A stretch of 6,410 nt of DNA from Candidatus Humimicrobium oleiphilum (GTDB taxonomy: Bacteria; Actinomycetota; Humimicrobiia; Humimicrobiales; Humimicrobiaceae): assembly GCA_002304935.1 (NCBI GenBank), contig DBPS01000037.1, positions 534 through 6,943 of the forward strand, given 5' to 3'. The notes below the pieces were generated by a model, which saw only the letters and a list, made by a program, of their open reading frames with translations, was not told the origin of the DNA and made no database searches. A program made the position numbers and the translations under genes. This document shows positions 1-5,922 of this stretch, in pieces; the stretch's first letter is position 1; each line of letters starts with the position of its first letter.

Positions 1-1043
1 TCCGCTTCTCTATTAGCCTCATCCATTCTTATATTCAATAATTCAGCAAGTTTAGAGGTAGTAATCCTGTTTTCCATATAAGCATTTTTTACCAAATTAT
101 TAAATCTGAAATTATCAATAAAATATTTTTTCTCTATTGGTTCCCTTTCTCCGAAAGAACCGACTTTTTCGTTGGCTTCATTTCTTAGCATTTCATAATT
201 TGCCTTATCAATTTTGCCTTCCTGGAATAATCTTTTAATAATACATTCCGCAGAGACATTGAAATACTTCTTGATTAGACACACTTCTTCAAAATCTATT
301 TTCTTAAAATAATTTTCTTCAACAAATTTATTTAATGAATCTTTTGGAACCAAAAAAACTCCGGCAAAATAATTGGCTATTTTTTCCTTGCCTTCATTTT
401 CTTTTGCAGATAATTCTATTCCATAATCTTTTCTATTAAATATGAAATGGGCTAGCTCATGAATTGAAGTGAAGAATTGTCTTTCTATAGTATTATTGCT
501 ATTCAAATAGATACAGTATCCGATTTTATCATTAAAAGCAGAAAAACCCGATATCTCATGGTCGGGCGAGCTGGACTGTAATACTTTTATACCATTAAGT
601 TCTAATAGATTAATCGGATTGTTTATTGGCTCTAGCAAACCGATATTCCAAAATCTTCTTAAATTTTGTGCAATAGTTTCAATAAATTCCTTATCAAGCT
701 TCTCAAGATAAACATCTAGCATATAGGGTATGGTTTTTTTACCAACCAGTTTCTCTACTTCTAAATATTTCCTTATTCTTTCTTCAAATTTAACTTTAGT
801 TATGTTATCAACTTCAGAATCGCTTCTAAATAAATAATTTCCAAAAACAAAATTATCTTTATAAAAATAATCAATGTTTCTTTTTAATAATTCAGAGAGC
901 TTAATCAATTTTTCTATATCTATTAGGGTGATACCATTAATATAATTGTTTAGAGTTTGTCTGGTTATATTAAGTTTTTGGGATACAAAATCATATTTAT
1001 AACCCATTTCCTTAATTGAATTTTTGATATTATTCCCGATTAT
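1..1043 (-). CDS. XRE-HTH / ImmA-IrrE family metallopeptidase fusion, partial at the left edge, start codon unclear
   Basis: The minus strand has one open frame from the left window edge to beyond position 1043. It begins with an XRE-type helix-turn-helix (about 1040 to 870; YKYDFVSQKLNITRQTLNNY is recognisable). A linker follows, then an ImmA/IrrE zinc-peptidase domain with HELAH at 461-447 and the family's later EKIANYFAG...VP stretch at about 380-340. About 110 further residues are read before the edge, so little of the C-terminus may be missing. Members of this fused family act as repressors or antitoxin-like regulators, often beside a toxin or mobile element; any partner here would lie left of the window. 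The start is odd. No ATG, GTG or TTG lies between the HTH and repeat copy A. The in-frame ATG at 1142 has no Shine-Dalgarno and sits in the tail of a terminator, and the ATG at 1007 would cut the first HTH helix. The given end marks the limit of recognisable homology (ATA at 1043). The gene may use a rare start or have lost its start to the repeat. The family call is confident; whether it is expressed is not. Confidence 0.82.
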   Translation of the reverse strand, partial: MIGNNIKNSIKEMGYKYDFVSQKLNITRQTLNNYINGITLIDIEKLIKLSELLKRNIDYFYKDNFVFGNYLFRSDSEVDNITKVKFEERIRKYLEVEKLVGKKTIPYMLDVYLEKLDKEFIETIAQNLRRFWNIGLLEPINNPINLLELNGIKVLQSSSPDHEISGFSAFNDKIGYCIYLNSNNTIERQFFTSIHELAHFIFNRKDYGIELSAKENEGKEKIANYFAGVFLVPKDSLNKFVEENYFKKIDFEEVCLIKKYFNVSAECIIKRLFQEGKIDKANYEMLRNEANEKVGSFGEREPIEKKYFIDNFRFNNLVKNAYMENRITTSKLAELLNIRMDEANREA

Positions 1044-1048
1044 AAGTT

Positions 1049-1065
1049 GGGGACGTATAATTTGG
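1049..1065 (+). repeat. Repeat copy A (GGGGACGTATAATTTGG), orphan
   Basis: This is an exact 17-base copy of the window's dispersed repeat. Its GGGG end faces the 5' end of the XRE-ImmA gene, a few bases from the first recognisable HTH codons. It has no inverted partner nearby. Read on the gene's strand it gives Gln-Ile-Ile-Arg-Pro in frame with the downstream protein, so gene callers may add a false N-terminal extension here. Confidence 0.95.
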
Positions 1066-1156
1066 TTCCGTCTTTTAATGATGGTTAATAGCAGCTGGTG
1101 ATAGAGAGGAAAATAGATAATTCCAGGATTGTAAGACAACATCCAGAGAATAAAAT

Positions 1157-1189
1157 AATACCAGTCATTAATAAATAATGGCTGGTATT
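1157..1189 (-). terminator. Rho-independent terminator of the small membrane protein gene
   Basis: A 14-base-pair stem (1157-1170 with 1176-1189, one G-T wobble) closes a 5-base loop. On the minus strand it is followed by a T-rich stretch (ATTTTATT). It lies 27 bases past the stop of the 56-residue gene. It should separate that gene from the XRE-ImmA gene, so the latter needs its own promoter within 1050-1156. Confidence 0.75.
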
Positions 1190-1215
1190 GATATGCTGAC
1201 TATCAGATATAAGAC

Positions 1216-1386
1216 TTATGCTTTTCTCTTGTCTGCTAGTCCGATTATTATAGCTATGAGTCCGATGATGATTTTAACAACTGAGTGCCATAACGGCTCT
1301 GAACCTAAAGCGATACCGGGAATTACCGCAAGTATTCCCATAACTGCTACGATGATACCTACGATTATTAATGTTATCTTGCTCAT
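1216..1386 (-). CDS. Small two-helix membrane protein (56 aa), function unknown
   Basis: The frame encodes 56 residues from the ATG at 1386. I prefer this start to the ATG at 1407 because AGAGG stands 4-5 bases before it, and because the extra residues MGKERGE come from that ribosome-binding sequence. The protein has a hydrophobic helix at about residues 4-25, a short Gly-Ser-Glu-Pro-Leu-Trp-His connector, a second helix at about 38-52, and a basic tail (DKRKA). That makes it a small integral inner-membrane protein. It has no catalytic or signal motif I recognise. It stands alone, with its own terminator, divergent from the thioesterase gene. Clean punctuation and a coherent hydrophobic pattern argue for a real gene. 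I do not assign a function. Confidence 0.72.
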   Translation of the reverse strand: MSKITLIIVGIIVAVMGILAVIPGIALGSEPLWHSVVKIIIGLIAIIIGLADKRKA

Positions 1387-1432
1387 TTCGCCTCTTTCTT
1401 TTCCCATTATTAATGTATTTCAATATTTGTCG

Positions 1433-1461
1433 ATATTATTGAAAATAGGTTTCAATAATAT
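1433..1461. promoter_or_regulatory. Perfect 12-bp inverted repeat in the divergent intergenic region
   Basis: ATATTATTGAAA (1433-1444) and its exact reverse complement (1450-1461) flank a 5-base ATAGG loop. The site lies between the divergent starts of the small membrane protein and the thioesterase. It could be an operator for a dimeric regulator or a hairpin in the leader of the small gene: a TATAAT hexamer on the minus strand at 1484-1479 would place it in that leader. On the plus strand TTGAAC (1491-1496), 17 bases, TATATG (1514-1519) is a weak promoter candidate for the thioesterase. The AT-rich background lowers confidence in all of these. Confidence 0.4.
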
Positions 1462-1629
1462 TTGTATCTTATTTAAAGATTATAAGGATGTTGAACTTTA
1501 TTGAATTGGGTTATATATGGGAAATTGTGAGATATTTACAGGCAAAACCAATAAAATATTTTAAAAAATATATTTTGCTATAAAATGGTTTACCAGTATT
1601 TTAATCATAAAAAAGCAGGGATGTAAAAG

Positions 1630-2394
1630 ATGGAGATAATGCCACCATACAAAAAGAAGTATCGTGTAGGGGTAAGCGATGTTGATTTTATGAAAACCTT
1701 AAAATTAAGCGTTTTATTCAATTATTTTCAGGAAGCAGCTGAAATGGATGTAGAAAACCGCGGTTTCGGTATTGAAGATTTTAAAAATAAATTTAATTTT
1801 GCATGGGTACTGACAAAAATAAAAGTAGAAATTTCCAGAAATCCATTTTTTGGAGAAGAGATTTTAATAGAAACATGGCAGCAGGAGCAGAGAAAACTTG
1901 AGTTTGAGAGAGATTTTCTGGCAAAGGATTCGGCAGGAAATATAATAGCGGCAGCAGTATCAAACTGGGTAATTATAGATATCTCACAAAGAAAAATTGC
2001 TAAGACTGAGCTTATCGGGCACAGTCCTGGTACTCCCGGCATTGAGAGAGCTATTGATTGCAGACTGGGTAAATTAAAGGCATTCGGGCAAAAGCTTGAT
2101 GTTGTTTATAGAAAAGTCATTGGGTACAGTGATATAGATTTTAACGGACATCTTAATAATTCCCGGTATATAGACTATGGCATGGATTGTTTTAATGTTG
2201 AAGACCATAAAAAATATGAGACAAAAAGCATAGAAATCAATTATATAAATGAGGCATTGCCCGGAGATACGCTGGTTCTTTATAAAGATATATCTGCGCT
2301 TGACTCTAATCTTATTTATATAGAAGGAAGCAATGAGAAGAGTGAAAAGGTTGTTTTCAGGTCGCAGATTGAAATAAGAGAAAGAGAGGGCTAA
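1630..2394 (+). CDS. Acyl-ACP thioesterase (double hot-dog, Fat family)
   Basis: This cytoplasmic enzyme is expected to hydrolyse acyl-acyl carrier protein to free fatty acid. The 254 residues are the usual bacterial length for the family. The N-terminal hot-dog spans about residues 6-135 and includes NYFQEAAEMD at 31-40. The second hot-dog starts near 155 and carries the signature D168-x-D-F-N172-x-H174-L-N-N177-S-R-Y, which holds the Asn/His catalytic pair known from plant and bacterial Fat enzymes. The start at 1630 has AGGG 9 bases upstream; the ATG at 1639 is an alternative three codons in. The gene stands alone on the plus strand, divergent from the small membrane protein gene and convergent with the radical SAM gene. 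The stop (TAA, 2392-2394) lies inside the left 26-base arm of a repeat pair, one base before the GGGGACG core, so unlike its neighbours it does not end in GDV. Chain-length specificity cannot be read from the sequence. Confidence 0.9.
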   Translation: MEIMPPYKKKYRVGVSDVDFMKTLKLSVLFNYFQEAAEMDVENRGFGIEDFKNKFNFAWVLTKIKVEISRNPFFGEEILIETWQQEQRKLEFERDFLAKDSAGNIIAAAVSNWVIIDISQRKIAKTELIGHSPGTPGIERAIDCRLGKLKAFGQKLDVVYRKVIGYSDIDFNGHLNNSRYIDYGMDCFNVEDHKKYETKSIEINYINEALPGDTLVLYKDISALDSNLIYIEGSNEKSEKVVFRSQIEIREREG

Positions 2395-2413
2395 AGGGGA
2401 CGTATAATTTGGC
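2388..2413 (+). repeat. Repeat copy B, left arm of the 114-base inverted pair
   Basis: The core GGGGACGTATAATTTGG is at 2396-2412. With copy C (2476-2501) it forms a perfect 26-base inverted repeat, because GGGCTAAA before the core is also mirrored. The GGGG end faces the thioesterase, whose last codon and stop lie within the arm. Confidence 0.95.
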
Positions 2414-2475
2414 TCACTTTTTAATTTCGGTATCTTTATTTGAGATTAGAAAAAAGCTTTTACTTAACATAGGGT

Positions 2476-2501
2476 GCCAAATTATACGTCCCCTTTAGCC
2501 C
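2476..2501 (-). repeat. Repeat copy C, right arm of the 114-base inverted pair
   Basis: The core (2477-2493) on the minus strand reads GGGGACGTATAATTTGG. The radical SAM gene is translated into it as GGG GAC GTA TAA, so the arm supplies Gly-Asp-Val and the stop. The 8 bases next to the core are shared with copy B, which puts the same sequence at the 3' ends of two convergent genes in different frames. Confidence 0.95.
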
Positions 2502-3978
2502 CTTTATATTCTTCCTGCCATAAAGGATCAAGAAGGATAGCAAGTTCTTTATCGTAAGCTGTCATTTTTTCATAATATTTTAATTTCGAGATTTTATCTT
2601 TTTCTGAGCCATCTTCAGGTTCAGGCCTGTATTTTTCAATCCATTCAGCAAACCGGGCATAGTGGTCGCGGTAAGGACAGGGCATTAAAAGATTACCTTC
2701 TTTTTTTGGTTCTGAACTACCATGACCCTGCTCTTTCTGCCATTCCCTTATAGCCCCGAAAAATGGTGCTTCCCATATATCATTAATGGTTTTATCAGAC
2801 TGACTATAAATGTCATTTATGTTTACTGGAGAATAAGGAGCAAAAACGCATGGCATTACTTTTCCATTCCAGTCTATATGGAAATATCCTCCTGCCTGTC
2901 TTCCTGCAGCAACACATCCTTTTACAAGCGTTCCGTGATTCCAGAAATCAAGTATAAAATAGCTTTTTCTTTCAATCACATCCCAGAGCTTTTTAACAAA
3001 GGCAACTCTCTGTCCGGGAGAAGGCATAAGCTCGAAATCAGCTTTTCTTCCCATCGGAAGATACTGAAAATAAAAGGCGTAAAATGTGCCCTGTTCTTTA
3101 AAAAAATAGTCAAGAAAACCATCTGCCAGTATCTCTTCCTGATTGGAGCTGTTGGCAGTAACAGATATCCCGAAGGGAACTCCATGCTGTCTTAGTAGTT
3201 CCATACCGGACAATACCCGGTCAAAAATTCCGTTTCCCCGTCTTTTATCTGTTGTTTCCCGCATTCCCTCTACTGAAATTGCAGGAGTAAGGTTTTTGCA
3301 TTCTGCTATCCGGGATGCTGTATCTCTGTCTATGAGCATACCGTTTGTATATGTTAAAAAAAGGCAGTCCTGATATTTTTGGGCAATATCAAGGATCCCT
3401 TTTCCTTCCGACTGATATGCGAAGGGTTCTCCGCCGGAAAATACGATAAGTTTTATATCCCACATCCTGAGGGCATCTCCTATGAGTCTGTCCAGTATTT
3501 TGTACCCCAACTTTGCGCCTGTTGGATTTGATGCTGCGTAGCAGTCATCACATTTTAAGTTGCAGGCATGACCAGGGCTTATAACAAGGAACCATGGGGG
3601 CTTCTCGCCATATCTTTTATAGAATTTTCTGACCGGCATACTGTCATTTTTTGGGGTTGCAACTGCTTTTGACCAAAGACTGAGAACGGCAGAAGTGATT
3701 TTGGGACTGATTATTTTCTTTTGTATGGATCTTTCGACTGAATTAAGTATAGCAGACACCATGAGCTTTTTTTCCTGCATTATTCTGGGGCTTGAGCTCA
3801 GATATTTGTTATTTTTGCCAGGTTTTAATTTTAGGGAGATGAGCTTTCTGATCGAGCCCAGTATCAAAGGCCTTGTCGCTTTATTAAACAGAAGTGATGT
3901 TATAAACTTAAATATGGAAGTCCCCCTCTCCCTTATTGAATAGATTATATCATGGGGACGTATAATTTGGCCCCACAC
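2482..3978 (-). CDS. Radical SAM/SPASM-like enzyme, specific function unknown
   Basis: The open frame gives up to 498 residues. A radical SAM core starts near residue 128. It has C139-x3-C143-x2-C146 (HACNLKCDDC) to bind the 4Fe-4S cluster and SGGEP at 181-185 for S-adenosylmethionine. C355, C377 (KVMPCVF) and C434 (LMPCPY) in the C-terminal third suggest a SPASM-like auxiliary cluster domain. About 100 basic or hydrophobic residues precede the core and match no domain I recognise. SPASM proteins modify peptides, proteins or small molecules; no substrate is evident and no precursor peptide lies beside the gene. The GTG start at 3978 lacks a Shine-Dalgarno and reads through repeat copy D (WGQIIRP). 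A strong AGGGAGAGGGGGA (3934-3921) stands 5 bases before an in-frame ATA (3915), so the true protein probably begins near there (about 477 residues). The C-terminal GDV comes from copy C. It is codirectional with the transposase upstream, from which it is separated by the D/E element. Confidence 0.88.
   Translation of the reverse strand: MWGQIIRPHDIIYSIRERGTSIFKFITSLLFNKATRPLILGSIRKLISLKLKPGKNNKYLSSSPRIMQEKKLMVSAILNSVERSIQKKIISPKITSAVLSLWSKAVATPKNDSMPVRKFYKRYGEKPPWFLVISPGHACNLKCDDCYAASNPTGAKLGYKILDRLIGDALRMWDIKLIVFSGGEPFAYQSEGKGILDIAQKYQDCLFLTYTNGMLIDRDTASRIAECKNLTPAISVEGMRETTDKRRGNGIFDRVLSGMELLRQHGVPFGISVTANSSNQEEILADGFLDYFFKEQGTFYAFYFQYLPMGRKADFELMPSPGQRVAFVKKLWDVIERKSYFILDFWNHGTLVKGCVAAGRQAGGYFHIDWNGKVMPCVFAPYSPVNINDIYSQSDKTINDIWEAPFFGAIREWQKEQGHGSSEPKKEGNLLMPCPYRDHYARFAEWIEKYRPEPEDGSEKDKISKLKYYEKMTAYDKELAILLDPLWQEEYKGAKGDV
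3951..3974 (+). repeat. Repeat copy D, left arm of the 150-base inverted pair
   Basis: The core GGGGACGTATAATTTGG is at 3954-3970. With CAT before it and CCCC after it, it forms a perfect 24-base inverted repeat with copy E. Its GGGG end faces the 5' end of the radical SAM gene. The outermost tetranucleotide CATG is itself palindromic, so it appears as both a direct and an inverted repeat at the element's ends. Confidence 0.95.
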
Positions 3979-4076
3979 TATTGAATAATATTGAAAAAAT
4001 TGAGAATAAAAAATTATCTGATCCTGTAGTAGATAGATTGAATTATATGTTCCTATACTTTTATATATAGTAGGTA

Positions 4077-4100
4077 GGGGCCAAATTATACGTCCCCATG
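4077..4100 (-). repeat. Repeat copy E, right arm of the 150-base inverted pair
   Basis: The core is at 4081-4097. On the minus strand the transposase gene ends CAT GGG GAC GTA TAA inside this arm. GTAGGTAGGGG lies on the intergenic side; it contains a GTAG tetranucleotide of the kind seen next to REP sequences recognised by RAYTs, although the other copies do not clearly share it. Confidence 0.95.
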
Positions 4101-4844
4101 AATACGTTTCCTGGAAATACCAAGATTTTCAGAGATTTTTCTTAAGGATAAAGAAGATTCTTTATTGATTTTATCAATCAGGCACATGAATAATTTTCTG
4201 TTAGTCTTTACTTCTCTTATGTCATTAAGGTTATTATCTTTTATAAATTCATCTACCAGTTGGGCAAAACCCTTTGATGGTTTTTCATCCATCCAATCAT
4301 CATTATATTCTTTTTGGTTTAATTCAAGTATTTCTTTTATGCTTAGTTTTGTAATCTCCAGAAATTCTTTAATATCGATTATGCTGCCGGTTTTTTTTAA
4401 GCCAAACAATAGATATTCCGGATAACTACTGAAAGGATAATCCCTAGCCTGTTTTTCCAGTCCTGCCTTTACCGGATTATTATGGATGTAATTAAGGCAG
4501 CTGATTAAATGTTCTGTGCTATGTATGCCCTGGGTTTTGTATCTGTCCCTGAAAACATAACCAACCCTTTCAAGGACTTTGTTGTAATATACTGCATAGC
4601 TTAGATTGATTTTTTTCATAAGCAGAGATAAATTATTCACATTTTCAGTATAAACAAGCAGGTGTGCATGATTAGGCATAATACAATAGGCGTAAATTTT
4701 AACGTTATCTGTTTTATATCTCTTAATACGTTTCAGGTATACATACTTGAATTCTTTTTTCTCAAATATTATTTCCTTTGCCAGACCCTGGACCATTACA
4801 TGATAAAAACTGGTTTCATTATCTTTTCTTGCTATCCTTGGCAA
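4086..4844 (-). CDS. REP-associated tyrosine (RAYT / Y1, HUH) transposase
   Basis: The protein is a single-strand DNA nuclease of the IS200-like Y1 superfamily, here of the RAYT type that accompanies dispersed REP repeats rather than a classical insertion sequence. It has 252 residues. The N-terminal PRIARKDNETSFYHVM is typical. The HUH metal-binding motif is in MPNHAHLLV (H59, H61). FRDRYKTQGI at 98-107 and LNYIHNNPVKAGL at 117-129 follow; Y119 is the likely nucleophile by family comparison. Residues about 231-249 (SLSLRKISENLGISRKRI) look like a C-terminal helix-turn-helix, as in larger RAYTs. The start is TTG at 4844 with AAAGGA 10 bases upstream. The gene ends inside repeat copy E, which gives the last residues GDV, so the enzyme's tail is encoded by the repeat it probably handles. 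No matching pair of terminal repeats encloses the gene, which argues against an autonomous insertion sequence. Confidence 0.9.
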   Translation of the reverse strand: MPRIARKDNETSFYHVMVQGLAKEIIFEKKEFKYVYLKRIKRYKTDNVKIYAYCIMPNHAHLLVYTENVNNLSLLMKKINLSYAVYYNKVLERVGYVFRDRYKTQGIHSTEHLISCLNYIHNNPVKAGLEKQARDYPFSSYPEYLLFGLKKTGSIIDIKEFLEITKLSIKEILELNQKEYNDDWMDEKPSKGFAQLVDEFIKDNNLNDIREVKTNRKLFMCLIDKINKESSLSLRKISENLGISRKRIHGDV

Positions 4845-4911
4845 TCCTTAATATTCCTTTCTTAAATTAGTACCTGGTGCTTTATTAAAAATTGAGAAAA
4901 TTAAATTAAAG

Positions 4912-4965
4912 ATATTAATATTATATATAAATATAATATATAATTTTAATATTATTATATTATAT
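4912..4965. other. 54-base stretch of only A and T upstream of the transposase
   Basis: Positions 4912-4965 contain no G or C. Partly palindromic TATATAA/TTATATA blocks suggest weak cruciform or hairpin potential. It lies just upstream of the RAYT gene and contains the candidate -10 box. It could be an easily melted promoter region, and the low complexity makes finer claims unsafe. Confidence 0.6.
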
Positions 4966-4970
4966 GTCAA
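4943..4970 (-). promoter_or_regulatory. Candidate sigma-70-type promoter of the transposase gene
   Basis: On the minus strand a consensus -35 TTGACA (4970-4965) is followed after 16 bases by TAAAAT (4948-4943). Transcription would start near 4936 and give a leader of about 90 bases before the TTG start. The -35 match is exact; the -10 choice is less certain because the surroundings are all A/T. Confidence 0.5.
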
Positions 4971-5053
4971 TAGAAAGAACTGCCAATTACTTATTTTTAA
5001 AAATTTGAATAAGACTAAAGGATGCTTTCAGCTAGTTATTGTTGGTATGGGAG

Positions 5054-5070
5054 CCAAATTATACGTCCCC
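5054..5070 (-). repeat. Repeat copy F, orphan, at the dehydrogenase 3' end
   Basis: This is an exact core copy with its GGGG end toward the dehydrogenase gene, giving AAA GGG GAC GTA TAA as the last codons. It shares 23 bases with copy B (GAG before the core, TTT after), so it belongs to the same subtype, but it has no inverted partner within the gap to the transposase. Confidence 0.95.
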
Positions 5071-5916
5071 TTTGAGCTCGCCGTGATAAAGTCTGTCCCT
5101 CATTCCACCTGCAATAGTGAGGACTTCGCCAGTAATGTCACCTGCCAGCAAATCCGACGAAAGGAACAGCACCGCGCTAGCAACATCTTTTGTTGTAGCA
5201 ACCTTTCTAAGCGGTATTGTAGAAGTTATGGTGTTTACAAACTGCCTGTCATCCAGCAGTCCCCTGGTCATGGCAGTTGCTGTCCATCCGGGGTTTACTG
5301 CATTGACCCTGCCGAATTTTGCAAAATCGATTATCTCTACCTTTAAGGAATGAAGAAGACCGACAGTTATTGCTGATTTTGTAGCTGCATAATCGTGATG
5401 CTGGGCTTCTCCCATATCCCCGGCAGTCGAACCGATAAATACAATTGATGCATTATCTTCCGGGTACTTTCTAAGATTTCTAAAGAAACCTCTTGCAAGA
5501 AGGAAGCAGGCAGTGGAATTAAGCTTAAAAGCTGTCTCCCATTCCTCCAGTGTCCTGTCTGCTATATATTTTGGATCTGACCAGGCACCTGCGCAAGCCA
5601 CCAAAACATCTATTCTGCCAAAACCGTTATCTGCTTCCTTAAACATCTTATCAACATCAGTCTCAGAAGTCAGGTCAACTGGAATATAGAGATTCCTGCC
5701 CTTGTTTTGTTTCATCTCTTCTGACCCATTACTGTCTTTTGCTTTGCTGCGCTGCTCTTCAAGTTCTCCTTTAAGCTTTTCAATTCCCGTTCTCCCCTTA
5801 AAATACGTAAGAACAAGATTAGCTCCCTCATCTGCAAATGCTTTTGCTATTTCAGAACCTATGCCTCCTGAAGCACCGGTCAGAAGAACAGTTTTACCTT
5901 TAAGTCCGGTTTCCAA
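5059..5916 (-). CDS. Short-chain dehydrogenase/reductase (FabG-like SDR)
   Basis: This is a cytoplasmic NAD(P)-dependent oxidoreductase with the classical Rossmann layout in 285 residues. TGASGGIG at 13-20 binds the cofactor. D81 and L82 contact adenine. The usual NNAG is VACAG (107-110), with the first Asn replaced. N133, S163 and YAATK (Y176, K180) form the catalytic set, and NPGWTATAMT at 208-217 follows. A charged insert at about residues 45-75 (GIEKLKGELEEQRSKAK and onward) makes it longer than the roughly 245-250 residues of typical FabG. The start is TTG at 5916 with a strong AAAGGAG 6 bases upstream. The native C-terminus would fit GGMRDRLYHGEL; the last residues KGDV run into repeat copy F, which supplies the stop. 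Sequence alone does not tell 3-oxoacyl-ACP reduction from other SDR reactions. The thioesterase in the window makes an acyl substrate possible, but they are separate transcripts. Confidence 0.9.
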   Translation of the reverse strand: METGLKGKTVLLTGASGGIGSEIAKAFADEGANLVLTYFKGRTGIEKLKGELEEQRSKAKDSNGSEEMKQNKGRNLYIPVDLTSETDVDKMFKEADNGFGRIDVLVACAGAWSDPKYIADRTLEEWETAFKLNSTACFLLARGFFRNLRKYPEDNASIVFIGSTAGDMGEAQHHDYAATKSAITVGLLHSLKVEIIDFAKFGRVNAVNPGWTATAMTRGLLDDRQFVNTITSTIPLRKVATTKDVASAVLFLSSDLLAGDITGEVLTIAGGMRDRLYHGELKGDV

Positions 5917-5922
5917 AATTCA

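Larger units (their letters stand above)
2388..2501. repeat. REPIN-like element: 26-base inverted arms around a 62-base spacer
   Basis: Arms B and C are perfect reverse complements with the cores pointing toward each other. The unit fills the whole gap between the convergent thioesterase and radical SAM genes and overlaps the stop codons of both. A transcript from either side could fold a 26-base-pair stem, so the element could act as a bidirectional terminator or 3' stabiliser. The size and paired layout match REPINs (two REPs in inverse orientation) known to accompany RAYT transposases; the assignment is by analogy. Confidence 0.75.
3951..4100. repeat. REPIN-like element: 24-base inverted arms around a 102-base AT-rich spacer
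   Basis: Arms D and E are perfect reverse complements and fill the gap between the transposase 3' end and the radical SAM 5' end. The spacer has no coding potential. Any separate promoter for the radical SAM gene would have to lie here; I see only weak hexamers. The end CATG at both borders could be a 4-base target duplication or simply part of the arm. Being next to the RAYT gene supports a REPIN reading. Confidence 0.75.

Noticed and set aside
1197..1208. TGACTATCAGAT shared with 6117-6128
   Set aside because: A single 12-base match in an AT-rich window of this size is expected by chance, and the neighbouring TATTGA match needs a gap.
1216..1386. Small protein as a RiPP precursor for the radical SAM enzyme
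   Set aside because: It is a two-helix membrane protein on the far side of the thioesterase, with its own terminator and no leader-core pattern.
1178..1504. Plus-strand ORF of 108 residues
   Set aside because: It lies antisense over the small membrane protein and its terminator. Its hydrophobicity mirrors the opposite strand, and it has no Shine-Dalgarno of note.
2722..3195. Plus-strand ORF of 157 residues
   Set aside because: It is a shadow of the radical SAM gene, whose motifs are unambiguous.
2477..3970. Radical SAM gene as cargo of a transposon bounded by copies C and D
   Set aside because: The arms match better across the short intergenic pairs B/C (26 bases) and D/E (24) than across the gene (18), so the intergenic units are the better mobile elements.
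4077..5070. Complete IS200/IS605-type insertion sequence between copies E and F
   Set aside because: Copies E and F are in the same orientation and copy F belongs functionally to the dehydrogenase end. No subterminal hairpins or tnpB are seen, and the protein reads as a RAYT.
5005..5346. Plus-strand ORF containing MGAKLYVPFELAV
   Set aside because: It is antisense to the well-supported dehydrogenase, and its only notable segment is the translated repeat copy F.
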